Positions 10,001-18,467 of a stretch of 40,275 bases of DNA are shown here, piece by piece. How positions within the stretch are numbered: position 1 is the stretch's first letter; the number at the start of each line of letters is the position of its first letter. Under the pieces are notes generated by a model. That model was not told where the DNA came from, searched no databases, and worked only from the letters and a program-made list of their open reading frames with translations. The stretch lies in the NCBI GenBank assembly GCA_947174235.1, contig CAMWID010000027.1, positions 1-40,275 of the forward strand. Reading direction: 5' to 3'. The position numbers were made by a program, and so were the translations under genes. This DNA is from an uncultured Porphyromonadaceae bacterium. Its GTDB lineage: Bacteria; Bacteroidota; Bacteroidia; Bacteroidales; Muribaculaceae.

Positions 10001-10918
10001 ATGCCTCACCGTCTTGCCGTCGCGGTCTGTCAATACGATCCCGAATCCTTCTACCCCTATATATAAAGACCTGTCATCGGGTATGAGTATATTTCTGACA
10101 ATCAATCCCCGGGGCAAGCCTTTGCCTGATTCGCTGATTTGTCGTGAAGAAAGATCATATTCCAACAGCCTTCCCTGATATGTACCTATGAATATGCGGC
10201 GACCGAACGGATCGTATGCCGCCGCCGATATGTATTCCCCGAAACCGCCATCAAGCCGCGCTGTTTTTAACGTCGATCCCTCCACCTTATAAAAACCGGA
10301 ATCTATCACACAGAAAAATGATCCGTCCCCCATAGGTACGGCATATGCATATCCACTTTTCCCCGAGCGGATAAGCACAAGACCTTCTTCCGATGCAACA
10401 TATACACCTTTGCTTGTGCTTATCCATGCCCTGCCTCCCGGACCTATGGCAAGATTCGTGACCCATTCCCCGGAGCCGAGTTGTCCGGAAAGGTTCAGCC
10501 ACAGCTCAAAACGGTCTGCCACCCTGTTGTAACGGAAGATCTGCCCGTTTTGTGTGGACAGCAGAAGCACACCTCCTCTATATGCGAGCTTCACCTGCAT
10601 GACATCGGATGTCGCCACGGGAAGATCATACAGCCGGCAGTCGGAAGGTGTGGCACGCATCACTCCGGTGCGCGAAGCCGCCCATATGAAACCGTCGTCA
10701 TCCTGTGCAAGAGACGTGATGCCGTACATCGGTATCCCTGAAACACCGGTCACGCTTTTAAATTCCGGCTCACGCATGACTGACGCATCCGCCGGAAATA
10801 TAGCGGCAATCATGATTGCCGCCACCATACAGACATGCAGTCCGGCGATCAGACGCAACGCGCCCGACAGTTTCTCAGTAAATAAGGGAGAAAGTTTATT
10901 TATAAAATCTGGTTTCAT
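7001..10918 (-). CDS. Hybrid two-component system regulator (HTCS 1)
   Basis: This 1305-residue single-polypeptide sensor/regulator should bind a xylan-derived oligosaccharide in the periplasm and activate the locus. It has an N-terminal hydrophobic signal/anchor (about 20-45), a two-propeller sensor built of repeated D-x-G-x-hydrophobic-W-hydrophobic units (about 50-690), a Y_Y_Y domain (about 695-770) and a transmembrane helix (about 775-797). A HisKA domain follows with H814 in AHDLRTSL; the usual proline after the threonine is serine here. Then come an HATPase domain (NLLSNAVKY, DNGIGIS, GSGIGLLMVK), a receiver with D1109 in LTDVMMPGIDG and a C-terminal AraC-type HTH that ends soon after its second helix-turn-helix. 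It is divergent from the enzyme operon and lies behind susCD. Confidence 0.95.
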   Translation of the reverse strand: MKPDFINKLSPLFTEKLSGALRLIAGLHVCMVAAIMIAAIFPADASVMREPEFKSVTGVSGIPMYGITSLAQDDDGFIWAASRTGVMRATPSDCRLYDLPVATSDVMQVKLAYRGGVLLLSTQNGQIFRYNRVADRFELWLNLSGQLGSGEWVTNLAIGPGGRAWISTSKGVYVASEEGLVLIRSGKSGYAYAVPMGDGSFFCVIDSGFYKVEGSTLKTARLDGGFGEYISAAAYDPFGRRIFIGTYQGRLLEYDLSSRQISESGKGLPRGLIVRNILIPDDRSLYIGVEGFGIVLTDRDGKTVRHVMKEDIDNPGSLRGNSVYALLFDACKRLWTSTTSGGLQYAETELSAIEHVSHVINDPRSLCNNEVNDIMTDRNGRLWLATNDGAGVRDNESGEWTTFFGGRQLSVLSLASDMDGRVYVSTYGEGVYVIDGESGKTLRHFTKEHGDIFGPGSFVFSSFRDSDGDIWFGGVKGDVVCYHVSDGTFEAYGPSPVFCFSELSPGRILTGGGGGLTCIDKRGGGSETLLPGNVIHNITLSGDTVWVCTSGNGVIGINADTGEETRLTTKEGLHSNFTRSMLRSGDRLWISTDKGMSCYDLAKGEMLLLPGRDILSRSVFNNDASSMLPDGRLAFGTNNGVIIFHPDSVAELKTKGRIYFSDIRVSGRSIRENHASPLSVPIDSLAELRLDYPYNSFTLSVLPLGDVSQMAGYSWKLVGQDREWSEISPLSYINYVNLKPGDYILMVRMYDGGMLSERELGITVTPPFWQTLWFRLSVVILVAIILILSVRHYLWRMHRKYTSEKIRFFTRMAHDLRTSLMLMKAPVDELRKEENLSEWGGRCLGMAAEQAERLNDTVTRLLDFEKLDIGAGQPEFVKTDIAALFKRRGEIYESYAASKNIRFEMVSSPEEYFTDVDRKMMERVIDNLLSNAVKYSNPGGLVSVEFSGSDKEWRLKVADNGIGISKSDRRKLFREFYRGENAVNSQAIGSGIGLLMVKRYVRLHKGDVVVESAPGKGTVFQLTVPRRCRRQENGSQEISHGDGGAVTAPVNDLLPENNDMEILIVEDNVMLREFMVRALQTRFNVYAAGDGEEALRTVRERQPDLVLTDVMMPGIDGFELCRRIKTDPSTSHIPVIMLTSLSDKSDQIHGLGVGADNYLVKPFDMDLLAGRIISLIRNRRNVMRKALEVSESGDDSAIVENHINDEFLKKALKCVKDNISNESFGKGDFASAMAISQSLLYKKIKALTGLSVVEFIRSIRLSHAMELLRHGGYNVTEVSEMCGFSTPAYFSRVFKDHFGKNPSDI

Positions 10919-11001
10919 TCCGACTCCGGTATTAGGAAGTTTCTTTCAAAAAAGTAAAGCCATATAAAGGGTTATCAGATTAGCCGCCCCTTAATCTATT
11001 A

Positions 11002-11031
11002 CAAATTTAAATAAATAATCCCGTTCCGCAA
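11002..11031 (-). promoter_or_regulatory. Candidate promoter of HTCS 1
   Basis: On the minus strand TAAATTTG (11002-11009) with TTG (11029-11031) 19 nt upstream fits the Bacteroidetes housekeeping consensus. It would give a leader of about 75-80 nt before the start at 10918. It shares the 310-bp divergent region 10919-11228 with the esterase operon promoter. I see no RNA gene or further ORF in that region. Confidence 0.5.
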
Positions 11032-11062
11032 TCCCCCTGTTTCCCTTTTGTTCGAGTGATGT

Positions 11063-11125
11063 CTAAATTTACAAAAACAATATTTAAAATTGCAACCTGC
11101 ACATTACATATAGAAATTAACTTTG
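11063..11125 (+). promoter_or_regulatory. Enzyme-operon promoter with candidate HTCS operator
   Basis: TCTAAA (11063-11068), 12 nt, ATATTTAAAATTGCAA (11081-11096), about 21 nt, then the -7 element TAACTTTG (11118-11125). This repeats the layout before susC, with 15 of 16 bases matching in the longer half-site and equal internal spacing. The leader to the esterase ATG at 11229 is about 95-100 nt. The TTG inside the element is too far from the -7 box for a normal -33 site, which suggests dependence on an activator. Confidence 0.55.
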
Positions 11126-11153
11126 CAGACATGGGAATAACGGACAATCCTGA

Positions 11154-12395
<1,242 letters not shown>

Positions 12396-12453
12396 TGTGA
12401 ATGCGCCTGATCATGCGGCTTCAGCCTCCATCATCCCCACAACCCTACATCAA

Positions 12454-13164
12454 ATGAAACCTATGAAGAATAAACTGCTTTCAATTCTCACTGTCGCGGC
12501 GGTGTCTGCAATCGTCACCCCCGCGACAAACGCCGACAGCCGGGAGAAGAATGTGCTCGCGCCATATTTCTCCTCTGTGACCACCCCCCATTCCACACCC
12601 GATCCCGACGGATTCATAGGGAGGTGGTTGATCCTGGAGCCAATCGGCAAGCCCAACCGCAGCAACACCGTCTTTACCGACTCTTATCTGCGGGAGGCTT
12701 TCAATACGGAATATTTCCCGGGTCAGTTTACTGTGTTTCCAAAACACGGTGACAAGGTCAAAGTGGGGAAAGAGAAATTAAAATGGCACGCGCTTGACAG
12801 CGACCTGTTCAACGTGAAGCTGTTCCGTTTCGCCACCAATATGCGGAAACCTTATTACGGAGTGCTGTTCTGGGTGGTGACCGCGATCGACTGCGATGAA
12901 GATATCCCTGACGTGCGTATGTCGGCAGGATCCAACTCAGCTTCCATGTGGTGGCTCAACGGCGAGGAGACTTTGCTTCTTTCAGGCGACAGGAGAATGG
13001 TGAAAGATGACTGCCTGTCTGCCAGACTTACCCTCAAAAAAGGGAGGAATATCGTGAGAGGGGCGATTATCAACGGCCCCGGCATGAGCGATTTCTGTCT
13101 GCGCTTCCTCAGGGAAGACGGCACTCCCGTGAACAATATCAAAATCAGCATCAATAATCCATGA
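12454..13164 (+). CDS. Small secreted beta-sandwich protein, possibly carbohydrate-binding (unrecognised family)
   Basis: About 236 residues with a signal peptide (to about residue 29, TNAD). The reading frame opens upstream at 12361 inside the esterase gene, but the ATG at 12454 (or 12463) places a normal signal peptide at the N-terminus and leaves a gap of about 58 nt. I see no catalytic motif. The C-terminal half (RMSAGSNSASMWWLNGEE, then LKKGRNIVRGAIINGPGMSDFCLRF) has the pattern of galactose-binding-like jelly-roll domains, in which a solvent-exposed WLNG turn and a K-x-G-x-N strand recur. Its stop overlaps the start of the next GH43 gene (ATGA), so translation is coupled. A role as a glycan-binding accessory protein is inferred. 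Confidence 0.75.
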   Translation: MKPMKNKLLSILTVAAVSAIVTPATNADSREKNVLAPYFSSVTTPHSTPDPDGFIGRWLILEPIGKPNRSNTVFTDSYLREAFNTEYFPGQFTVFPKHGDKVKVGKEKLKWHALDSDLFNVKLFRFATNMRKPYYGVLFWVVTAIDCDEDIPDVRMSAGSNSASMWWLNGEETLLLSGDRRMVKDDCLSARLTLKKGRNIVRGAIINGPGMSDFCLRFLREDGTPVNNIKISINNP

Positions 13165-14609
13165 ATAGAAAAAACATATTACTTTGCGCTTCCCTGACCG
13201 CGCTTGCAGCAGGTGGGAATCTCTATGCGCAGACAGGAGAACCATATATCCACGACCCTTCCACAATTATGGAGTGCGGCGGAAAATATTATACTTTCGG
13301 CACCGGTGGGGGCGGACTTATCTCTGAAGACGGATATACATGGCTCGGTGGCGGTGTCAGACCGGGAGGTGGAGCCGCTCCGGACGCCGTTAAGATCGGA
13401 GACCGATATCTCGTGGCATACAGCGCCACCGGAGGAGGACTCGGAGGAAGCCACAAGGGTACGGTACTCACGATGTGGAACAAGACCCTTGATCCACAAT
13501 CACCCGATTTCAGATATACAGATCCGATCGAGGTGGCACATTCCGAAGACAACGAGGATTGCGACGCTATCGACGCCGGACTTCTCCTTGATCCCACTGA
13601 CGGAAGGCTCTGGCTCTCTTACGGCACTTATTTCGGATTCATCCGTCTCGTGGAGCTGGATCCCGCCACCGGGGCGCGGATCCCGGGTAACGAACCGGTG
13701 GACATAGCCATCGACTGCGAGGCAACCGACCTGATATACCGCAACGGCTGGTATTATCTTCTCGGAACACACGGCACATGCTGCGACGGACCGAACTCAA
13801 CTTATAATATCGTGGTGGGAAGATCCCGCAAGGTCACCGGACCATATCTCGACAATGTAGGCAGAGACATGCTCCACGGAGGAGGGAAAATGGTGGTCGC
13901 GGCGGGACACCGGAAAACAGGGCCCGGACATTTCGGACGTTTTATCGAGGAGGACGGCGTGGAAAAGATGTCGTGCCATTTTGAAGCCGATTTCGACAGA
14001 GGCGGCAGGAGCGTGCTCGCCATACTCCCCTTGCTATGGAAAAACGACTGGCCTGTCGCGGGTGACCCGTTCCGCGAGGGCACATACGAGATCGAATCCG
14101 AAAGACGTGGATACGGTCTTGAACTCGCCGTAGATTTTGTCCGCATGGAAGGAGGCATGCACCGCTTCTGGGAAAAATCGGAAGAACCTCCGGTGCCACT
14201 GAAGTCTCAGACTCTTGCGGATGTGATCGACACATGGCCGGAAGGGGAGATAAGCGTCCGCACGGGCGACTATATGTTCCGTCCCCACCAGAAATGGAGC
14301 GTGACAGCTGTCCCGGAAAGCGGCGGTTATCTCGGAGCCCCTTACTACAAAATCGTCATCGAAGGTACTGACCGCGCTCTCGCCGCCACCGCCGAAAAGG
14401 AGCTTACCACAGTGCCGAAGTTCACCGGAGCCGACGAACAGTTGTGGAGAATCGAACAGCTGACCGACGGCACTTACCGTATCATGCCGAAGAAAGTGCC
14501 CGGATGCGACACTCCGCTCGCCCTCGTCTCTGTAGGCGACAGCACTCCATCGTTGGGTGTGTTTGATATGGAGAGCGACAATTCCAAATGGAACTTCAGA
14601 ATACGTTGA
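13161..14609 (+). CDS. Secreted GH43 glycosidase with possible C-terminal beta-trefoil domain
   Basis: This 482-residue enzyme probably releases arabinose or xylose side units. A signal peptide (about 1-24, LYAQ) precedes the GH43 propeller (about 25-320), with D32 in IHDPSTI (base), D138 in DAIDAGLLLD (modulator) and E187 in DCEATDLIY (acid). The start resembles the endo-arabinanase-like branch of GH43, but that branch also includes exo-acting arabinofuranosidases. Residues about 365-482 contain a Q-x-W-like repeat (DEQLWRIEQLTDGTYRI) and a terminal KWNFRIR strand, suggesting a RICIN/CBM13-like beta-trefoil. It overlaps the preceding gene by 4 nt and ends 4 nt before the next start. Family is firm, substrate is not. 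Confidence 0.9.
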   Translation: MNRKNILLCASLTALAAGGNLYAQTGEPYIHDPSTIMECGGKYYTFGTGGGGLISEDGYTWLGGGVRPGGGAAPDAVKIGDRYLVAYSATGGGLGGSHKGTVLTMWNKTLDPQSPDFRYTDPIEVAHSEDNEDCDAIDAGLLLDPTDGRLWLSYGTYFGFIRLVELDPATGARIPGNEPVDIAIDCEATDLIYRNGWYYLLGTHGTCCDGPNSTYNIVVGRSRKVTGPYLDNVGRDMLHGGGKMVVAAGHRKTGPGHFGRFIEEDGVEKMSCHFEADFDRGGRSVLAILPLLWKNDWPVAGDPFREGTYEIESERRGYGLELAVDFVRMEGGMHRFWEKSEEPPVPLKSQTLADVIDTWPEGEISVRTGDYMFRPHQKWSVTAVPESGGYLGAPYYKIVIEGTDRALAATAEKELTTVPKFTGADEQLWRIEQLTDGTYRIMPKKVPGCDTPLALVSVGDSTPSLGVFDMESDNSKWNFRIR

Positions 14610-14613
14610 CATC

Positions 14614-17124
14614 ATGAAAAAGTATATTCTTTCAATAGGCATCGCGGCATGGGCAACCGCCATGTACGCATGGAATCCTGTCATTACTGATCAGTTCTCT
14701 GCCGACCCTACGGCAAGAGTTTTCAACGGAAAGTTGTATCTATATCCATCGCATGACATCCATAGCCCTGTAGATCATTTGAAAGAATGGTTCTGCATGG
14801 CTGACTACCACGTGTTTTCATCCGACAACCTTACGGACTGGACTGACCACGGAGTAATACTCACACAGAACAGGATACCGTGGGTAGAGCCTGACTCTTA
14901 TTCTATGTGGGCTCCAGACTGCGTTTGCAAAGACGGTAAATATTATTTCTATTTCCCCTCGGCGCCCCGCAAGCCTGAAAAAGGTTTCGCCATAGGTGTG
15001 GCGGTGGCTGAATCGCCGGAAGGACCGTTCATGCCTATGTTCCGCCCTATCGAGGGGGTAAGAGGCATCGATCCCTGTGTGCTTGTAGACACCGACGGGA
15101 AAAGCTATATCTATTGGAGCGGAATGGGCATGTCGGCGGCACGGCTGAAAGACAACATGACCGAACTCGACTCCGAACCGGTACAGATAAAAGGATTGCC
15201 GGAAGGATTCAAGGAAGGTCCATTCGTTTTCAAAAGAGAGGGTAAATATTATTTCACTTTTCCCTGGGTGAAAGACAAGACGGAAACCCTCGCGTATGCC
15301 ATGGGCGACAATCCCCTCGGACCCTTTGAATTCAAGGGGATCATCATGGACGAATCTCCTTCCGGCTGCTGGACAAACCATCACTCTATCGTGGAGTATG
15401 AGGGGGAATGGTATCTCTTCTACCATCACAATGACTATTCCCCAGACATGGACAAACGCCGTTCCGTAAGGATAGACACCCTCTCTTTCAACGATGACGG
15501 CACCATACGCAAGGTGACTCCCACATTGCGCGGTGTGGGACTGTCCGACGCACGCAGACGCATACACATCGACCGCTACAGTTCCGTCAGTCCAAAGTCT
15601 GTGAAGGTATCGTTTATTGATCCCGACAATAGATTCGAGGGATGGAAAGCTTCGTTCCTTAAGAAAGGGGCATGGCTTAGATATGGAGATGTGGATTTCG
15701 GCGACAAAAAAGTGGAGGAGATAACCGTCAGGGCACGTGCACCAAAAGGGGGAACTCTAAAAATTGTCTCCGACAACAGCGGCACCGACATCGCCGCCGT
15801 AAGGATCCCTGCCTCCACTCAATGGAATGAGATAAAGGCACCGGTAAAGGATGCCCCTCTCGGTGTACACGACATCCTTGTGTCTCTTTCGGCAGGATCC
15901 GGTGTGGAAGTCGACTGGATCGGGTTTGACGCCCTCCCGTGGGAAAAGGGGGCTCAACAGACCGGGAAGTACCGCAACCTGTTTGCCGAGGCGGGATATG
16001 CGCAGGAGGATATAGATTCGAGACTCGACGATATTTTCAACGATCTCTTCTACGGGCCCGACAGGATCTATTTCGAAACAGGCGACTCCATGGCGTATAT
16101 CAGCGACATTAAAAACCATGACGTCAGGACAGAAGGTATGTCTTACGGAATGATGGCGGCTGTACAGCTTGACAAGAAGGATATTTTTGACAGATTGTGG
16201 AGATGGAGCAGGAAATATATGCAGCACCATGACGGGGAGCGCGAGGGGTATTTCGCGTGGAGCTGCCGCACTGACGGCAGCCGTAATTCCGACGGTGCCG
16301 CTTCCGACGGAGAATTATATTTCGTGACATCCCTCATCTTCGCATCCAACAGATGGGGCAACCATACAGGGATAGACTATCTCGCCGAGGCAAGGCATAT
16401 ACTCGACAAATCCATGCAGAAATCAGGAATGGGGAACGCCGCCCCGCTAATCAACCTCGAACACAAGCTCATCACTTTCACCCCTGACAACTGGGGAGGC
16501 AGGTTCACCGACCCCTCTTATCATGTGCCGGCATTTTATGAAGTGTGGGCAAAATGGGCAGGCGACGGAAGAAGCGGTTTCTGGAAGGAATGCGCCGCGA
16601 GAAGCCGTAGGTATCTGCACGATGCCGTGCATCCCGCCACCGGGCTTACCCCTGACTATTCAAACTATGACGGCTCCCACACCCGCACGGGGGCAATCAT
16701 CGGCGATGCCTTCAGATTCGATTCCTGGAGAGTCCCCATGAACATAGCCCTCGACTATTCCTGGAGCGGGACAGACGGGAAATGGCAGCGTGAATATGCC
16801 GACAGGATACAAAATTTTTTCTATTCGCAAGGGATAGACGAATATGTGGACCAATACAACACCGACGGATCGCCGGTGAACGAGATACTTAAGGCAGGTG
16901 AGCACACGGCGCTGCGACATTCCTTGGGACTTGTATCCACACTGGCGTCAGCATCTCTGGCATCCACCCACTGCAAAGGACGGGAGTTTGTAGACAGACT
17001 TTGGAATGCCCGCCACGAACCATACTCCGACGGATATTTCGACGCCTACTACGACGGATTCCTACGTCTGTTCGCGTTCATGCATCTAAGCGGCAACTAC
17101 AAGATAATCGAACCACAAAAATAA
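14614..17124 (+). CDS. GH43-CBM6-GH8 fusion enzyme (xylosidase/arabinofuranosidase plus reducing-end exo-oligoxylanase)
   Basis: This 836-residue protein carries two catalytic modules. The ATG at 14614 is chosen because it begins a signal peptide (MKKYILSIGIAAW...MYA); the frame opens earlier at 14557 inside the previous gene. The GH43 module spans about 20-315, with D31 in SADPTARV as base, IDPCVLVD holding the modulator and KEGPFVFK the acid. A CBM6-like sandwich follows (about 335-455; WLRYGDVDFGDKKVEEITVR and GVHDILVSLSAGSGVEVDWI). A GH8 (alpha/alpha)6 barrel occupies about 470-836, with E507 in RTEGMSYGMM (acid), D565 in ASDGEL and D703 in FRFDSWRVPMN (base position in Rex enzymes). GH8 of this type removes xylose from the reducing end of xylo-oligosaccharides. 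Confidence 0.93.
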   Translation: MKKYILSIGIAAWATAMYAWNPVITDQFSADPTARVFNGKLYLYPSHDIHSPVDHLKEWFCMADYHVFSSDNLTDWTDHGVILTQNRIPWVEPDSYSMWAPDCVCKDGKYYFYFPSAPRKPEKGFAIGVAVAESPEGPFMPMFRPIEGVRGIDPCVLVDTDGKSYIYWSGMGMSAARLKDNMTELDSEPVQIKGLPEGFKEGPFVFKREGKYYFTFPWVKDKTETLAYAMGDNPLGPFEFKGIIMDESPSGCWTNHHSIVEYEGEWYLFYHHNDYSPDMDKRRSVRIDTLSFNDDGTIRKVTPTLRGVGLSDARRRIHIDRYSSVSPKSVKVSFIDPDNRFEGWKASFLKKGAWLRYGDVDFGDKKVEEITVRARAPKGGTLKIVSDNSGTDIAAVRIPASTQWNEIKAPVKDAPLGVHDILVSLSAGSGVEVDWIGFDALPWEKGAQQTGKYRNLFAEAGYAQEDIDSRLDDIFNDLFYGPDRIYFETGDSMAYISDIKNHDVRTEGMSYGMMAAVQLDKKDIFDRLWRWSRKYMQHHDGEREGYFAWSCRTDGSRNSDGAASDGELYFVTSLIFASNRWGNHTGIDYLAEARHILDKSMQKSGMGNAAPLINLEHKLITFTPDNWGGRFTDPSYHVPAFYEVWAKWAGDGRSGFWKECAARSRRYLHDAVHPATGLTPDYSNYDGSHTRTGAIIGDAFRFDSWRVPMNIALDYSWSGTDGKWQREYADRIQNFFYSQGIDEYVDQYNTDGSPVNEILKAGEHTALRHSLGLVSTLASASLASTHCKGREFVDRLWNARHEPYSDGYFDAYYDGFLRLFAFMHLSGNYKIIEPQK

Positions 17125-17130
17125 TATTTC

Positions 17131-18150
17131 ATGAAAAAGATTTTTCCTTTGGCGTTCGGAGGACTTCTGATCCTCGGCGCATGCGGAGGAGGGGGTAAGA
17201 CATCATCCGGCGACGCACCCTCCGGGATTCCGCAGAAAACGTTTGTATTCAACGGGAATCCCATAGTGAGGGATAAATTTACAGCAGATCCCGCCCCTAT
17301 GGTACATGACGGCAGACTATATCTGTATGTCGGTCATGACGAGTTTTATGAAGGACAGGACACCGCCTCCGGCGGAAAGGAATTCAATATCACCGAATGG
17401 CTGTGCTATTCCACCGACGATATGAAAAACTGGACTGACCACGGCGCGGTGCTCAGCCCGGCGGATTTCAAATGGGCCACCGGAGAGGCGTGGGCATCGC
17501 AGGTGGTGGAGAAGAACGGTAAGTTTTATTACTACACCACCGTGCAGGCGGGAGAGCCATACGTAGGTAAAGCTGTGGGGGTGGCTGTGGCAGACTCCCC
17601 TGTCGGTCCGTTTAAAGACGCGATCGGCAAGCCGCTCGTGAGCGACAACATGACCGACAACGGTGCCAGAGGTTGGTGGAACGATATTGATCCCACCGTG
17701 CTTGTCGACGGAGACGACGCATGGCTATGCTGGGGCAACGGCACATGCTTCCTTGCAAAACTGACTCCGGATATGACCGGCATCGACGGAGAGATCAAGG
17801 TAATAGATCTCCCTAAATATGTCGAAGGTCCGTGGCTGCATAAAAAAGACGGAATCTATTATCTGACTTACGCGTCGTTCGGCAAAGGTCAGGAAACCAT
17901 CTCATATGCCACCGCCCCATCGATGGACGGACCATGGACTCCACGCGGAGAACTCACAGGAATGGCTGAGAACAGTTTCACGATACATCCGGGAATCATA
18001 GAATTCAACGGAGGATGGTATCTATTTTACCATAACGCGGTGCTTGAGATCGACGGACACAAAGGTGCTATCGGACGCCGGTCGGTATGTGTGGACACCC
18101 TGCGGTATGATTCCGACGGAATGATGCTCCCCGTGATCCAGACACGCTGA
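17131..18150 (+). CDS. GH43 lipoprotein glycosidase (xylosidase/arabinofuranosidase)
   Basis: This 339-residue single-domain GH43 enzyme is anchored as a lipoprotein: lipobox ILGAC (C18) is followed by a glycine/serine-rich linker (about 19-35). The propeller fills about 40-335. D53 in TADPAPMV is the base, DIDPTVLVDGDD holds the modulator, and the glutamate in VEGPWLHKK is the acid. It is closely similar in motif layout to the GH43 module of the preceding fusion enzyme, which suggests duplication, but the two differ in anchoring. It begins 6 nt after the fusion gene and is the last gene before the hairpin at 18178, so it closes the operon. Substrate is inferred as arabinoxylo-oligosaccharide. 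Confidence 0.92.
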   Translation: MKKIFPLAFGGLLILGACGGGGKTSSGDAPSGIPQKTFVFNGNPIVRDKFTADPAPMVHDGRLYLYVGHDEFYEGQDTASGGKEFNITEWLCYSTDDMKNWTDHGAVLSPADFKWATGEAWASQVVEKNGKFYYYTTVQAGEPYVGKAVGVAVADSPVGPFKDAIGKPLVSDNMTDNGARGWWNDIDPTVLVDGDDAWLCWGNGTCFLAKLTPDMTGIDGEIKVIDLPKYVEGPWLHKKDGIYYLTYASFGKGQETISYATAPSMDGPWTPRGELTGMAENSFTIHPGIIEFNGGWYLFYHNAVLEIDGHKGAIGRRSVCVDTLRYDSDGMMLPVIQTR

Positions 18151-18177
18151 CAGCCACGCAACCCTCCTCCACTTTAC

Positions 18178-18220
18178 ATATCGCCCTTCCTTGCAGAATA
18201 TGCATCGGGAAGGGCGATAT
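18178..18220 (+). terminator. Hairpin terminator at the end of the enzyme operon
   Basis: A perfect 13-bp stem, ATATCGCCCTTCC (18178-18190) with its complement at 18208-18220, encloses a 17-nt loop that can fold further through TGCA/TGCA. It begins 28 nt after the GH43 lipoprotein stop codon. The following T-tract is weak (CTTTACC), so termination may be partial. Confidence 0.7.
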
Positions 18221-18266
18221 CTTTACCCCACGCTTGTCCGCCCTCTCTCATCTATATACCGATGCA

Positions 18267-18284
18267 AAATTTCTTGAGAAATTT
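18267..18284. promoter_or_regulatory. Dyad upstream of the GH115 promoter
   Basis: AAATTTC (18267-18273), TTGA, GAAATTT (18278-18284) is a perfect 7-bp inverted repeat ending one base before the candidate -33 element. The position suits an operator, but its A+T composition makes a chance match possible. Confidence 0.3.
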
Positions 18285-18285
18285 C

Positions 18286-18316
18286 TTTGATATATTGCCT
18301 GAATGGGATATCTTTG
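18286..18316 (+). promoter_or_regulatory. Promoter of the GH115 gene
   Basis: TTTG (18286-18289), 19 nt, TATCTTTG (18309-18316) matches the Bacteroidetes consensus at ideal spacing. It gives a leader of about 145 nt. Together with the upstream hairpin it makes GH115 a separate transcription unit. The 18151-18467 gap holds this promoter, the terminator and the dyad; I saw no gene in it. Confidence 0.65.
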
Positions 18317-18467
18317 TAAATTATCATGAATCCGGTGATCACCCCTTCCGCATCAATAAGGGTAAATCTACTTTTCTCAGAGGGCAATATGCCGTCTGTC
18401 AGTCATATCGGCTATCCGGATACCGCGGAATCTGTCTGAACAAATACATAATCACAAATATATCATC

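Noticed and set aside
14818..15567. 249-codon minus-strand ORF inside the GH43-GH8 fusion gene
   Set aside because: It is antisense to conserved GH43 motifs and has no start context or domain of its own.
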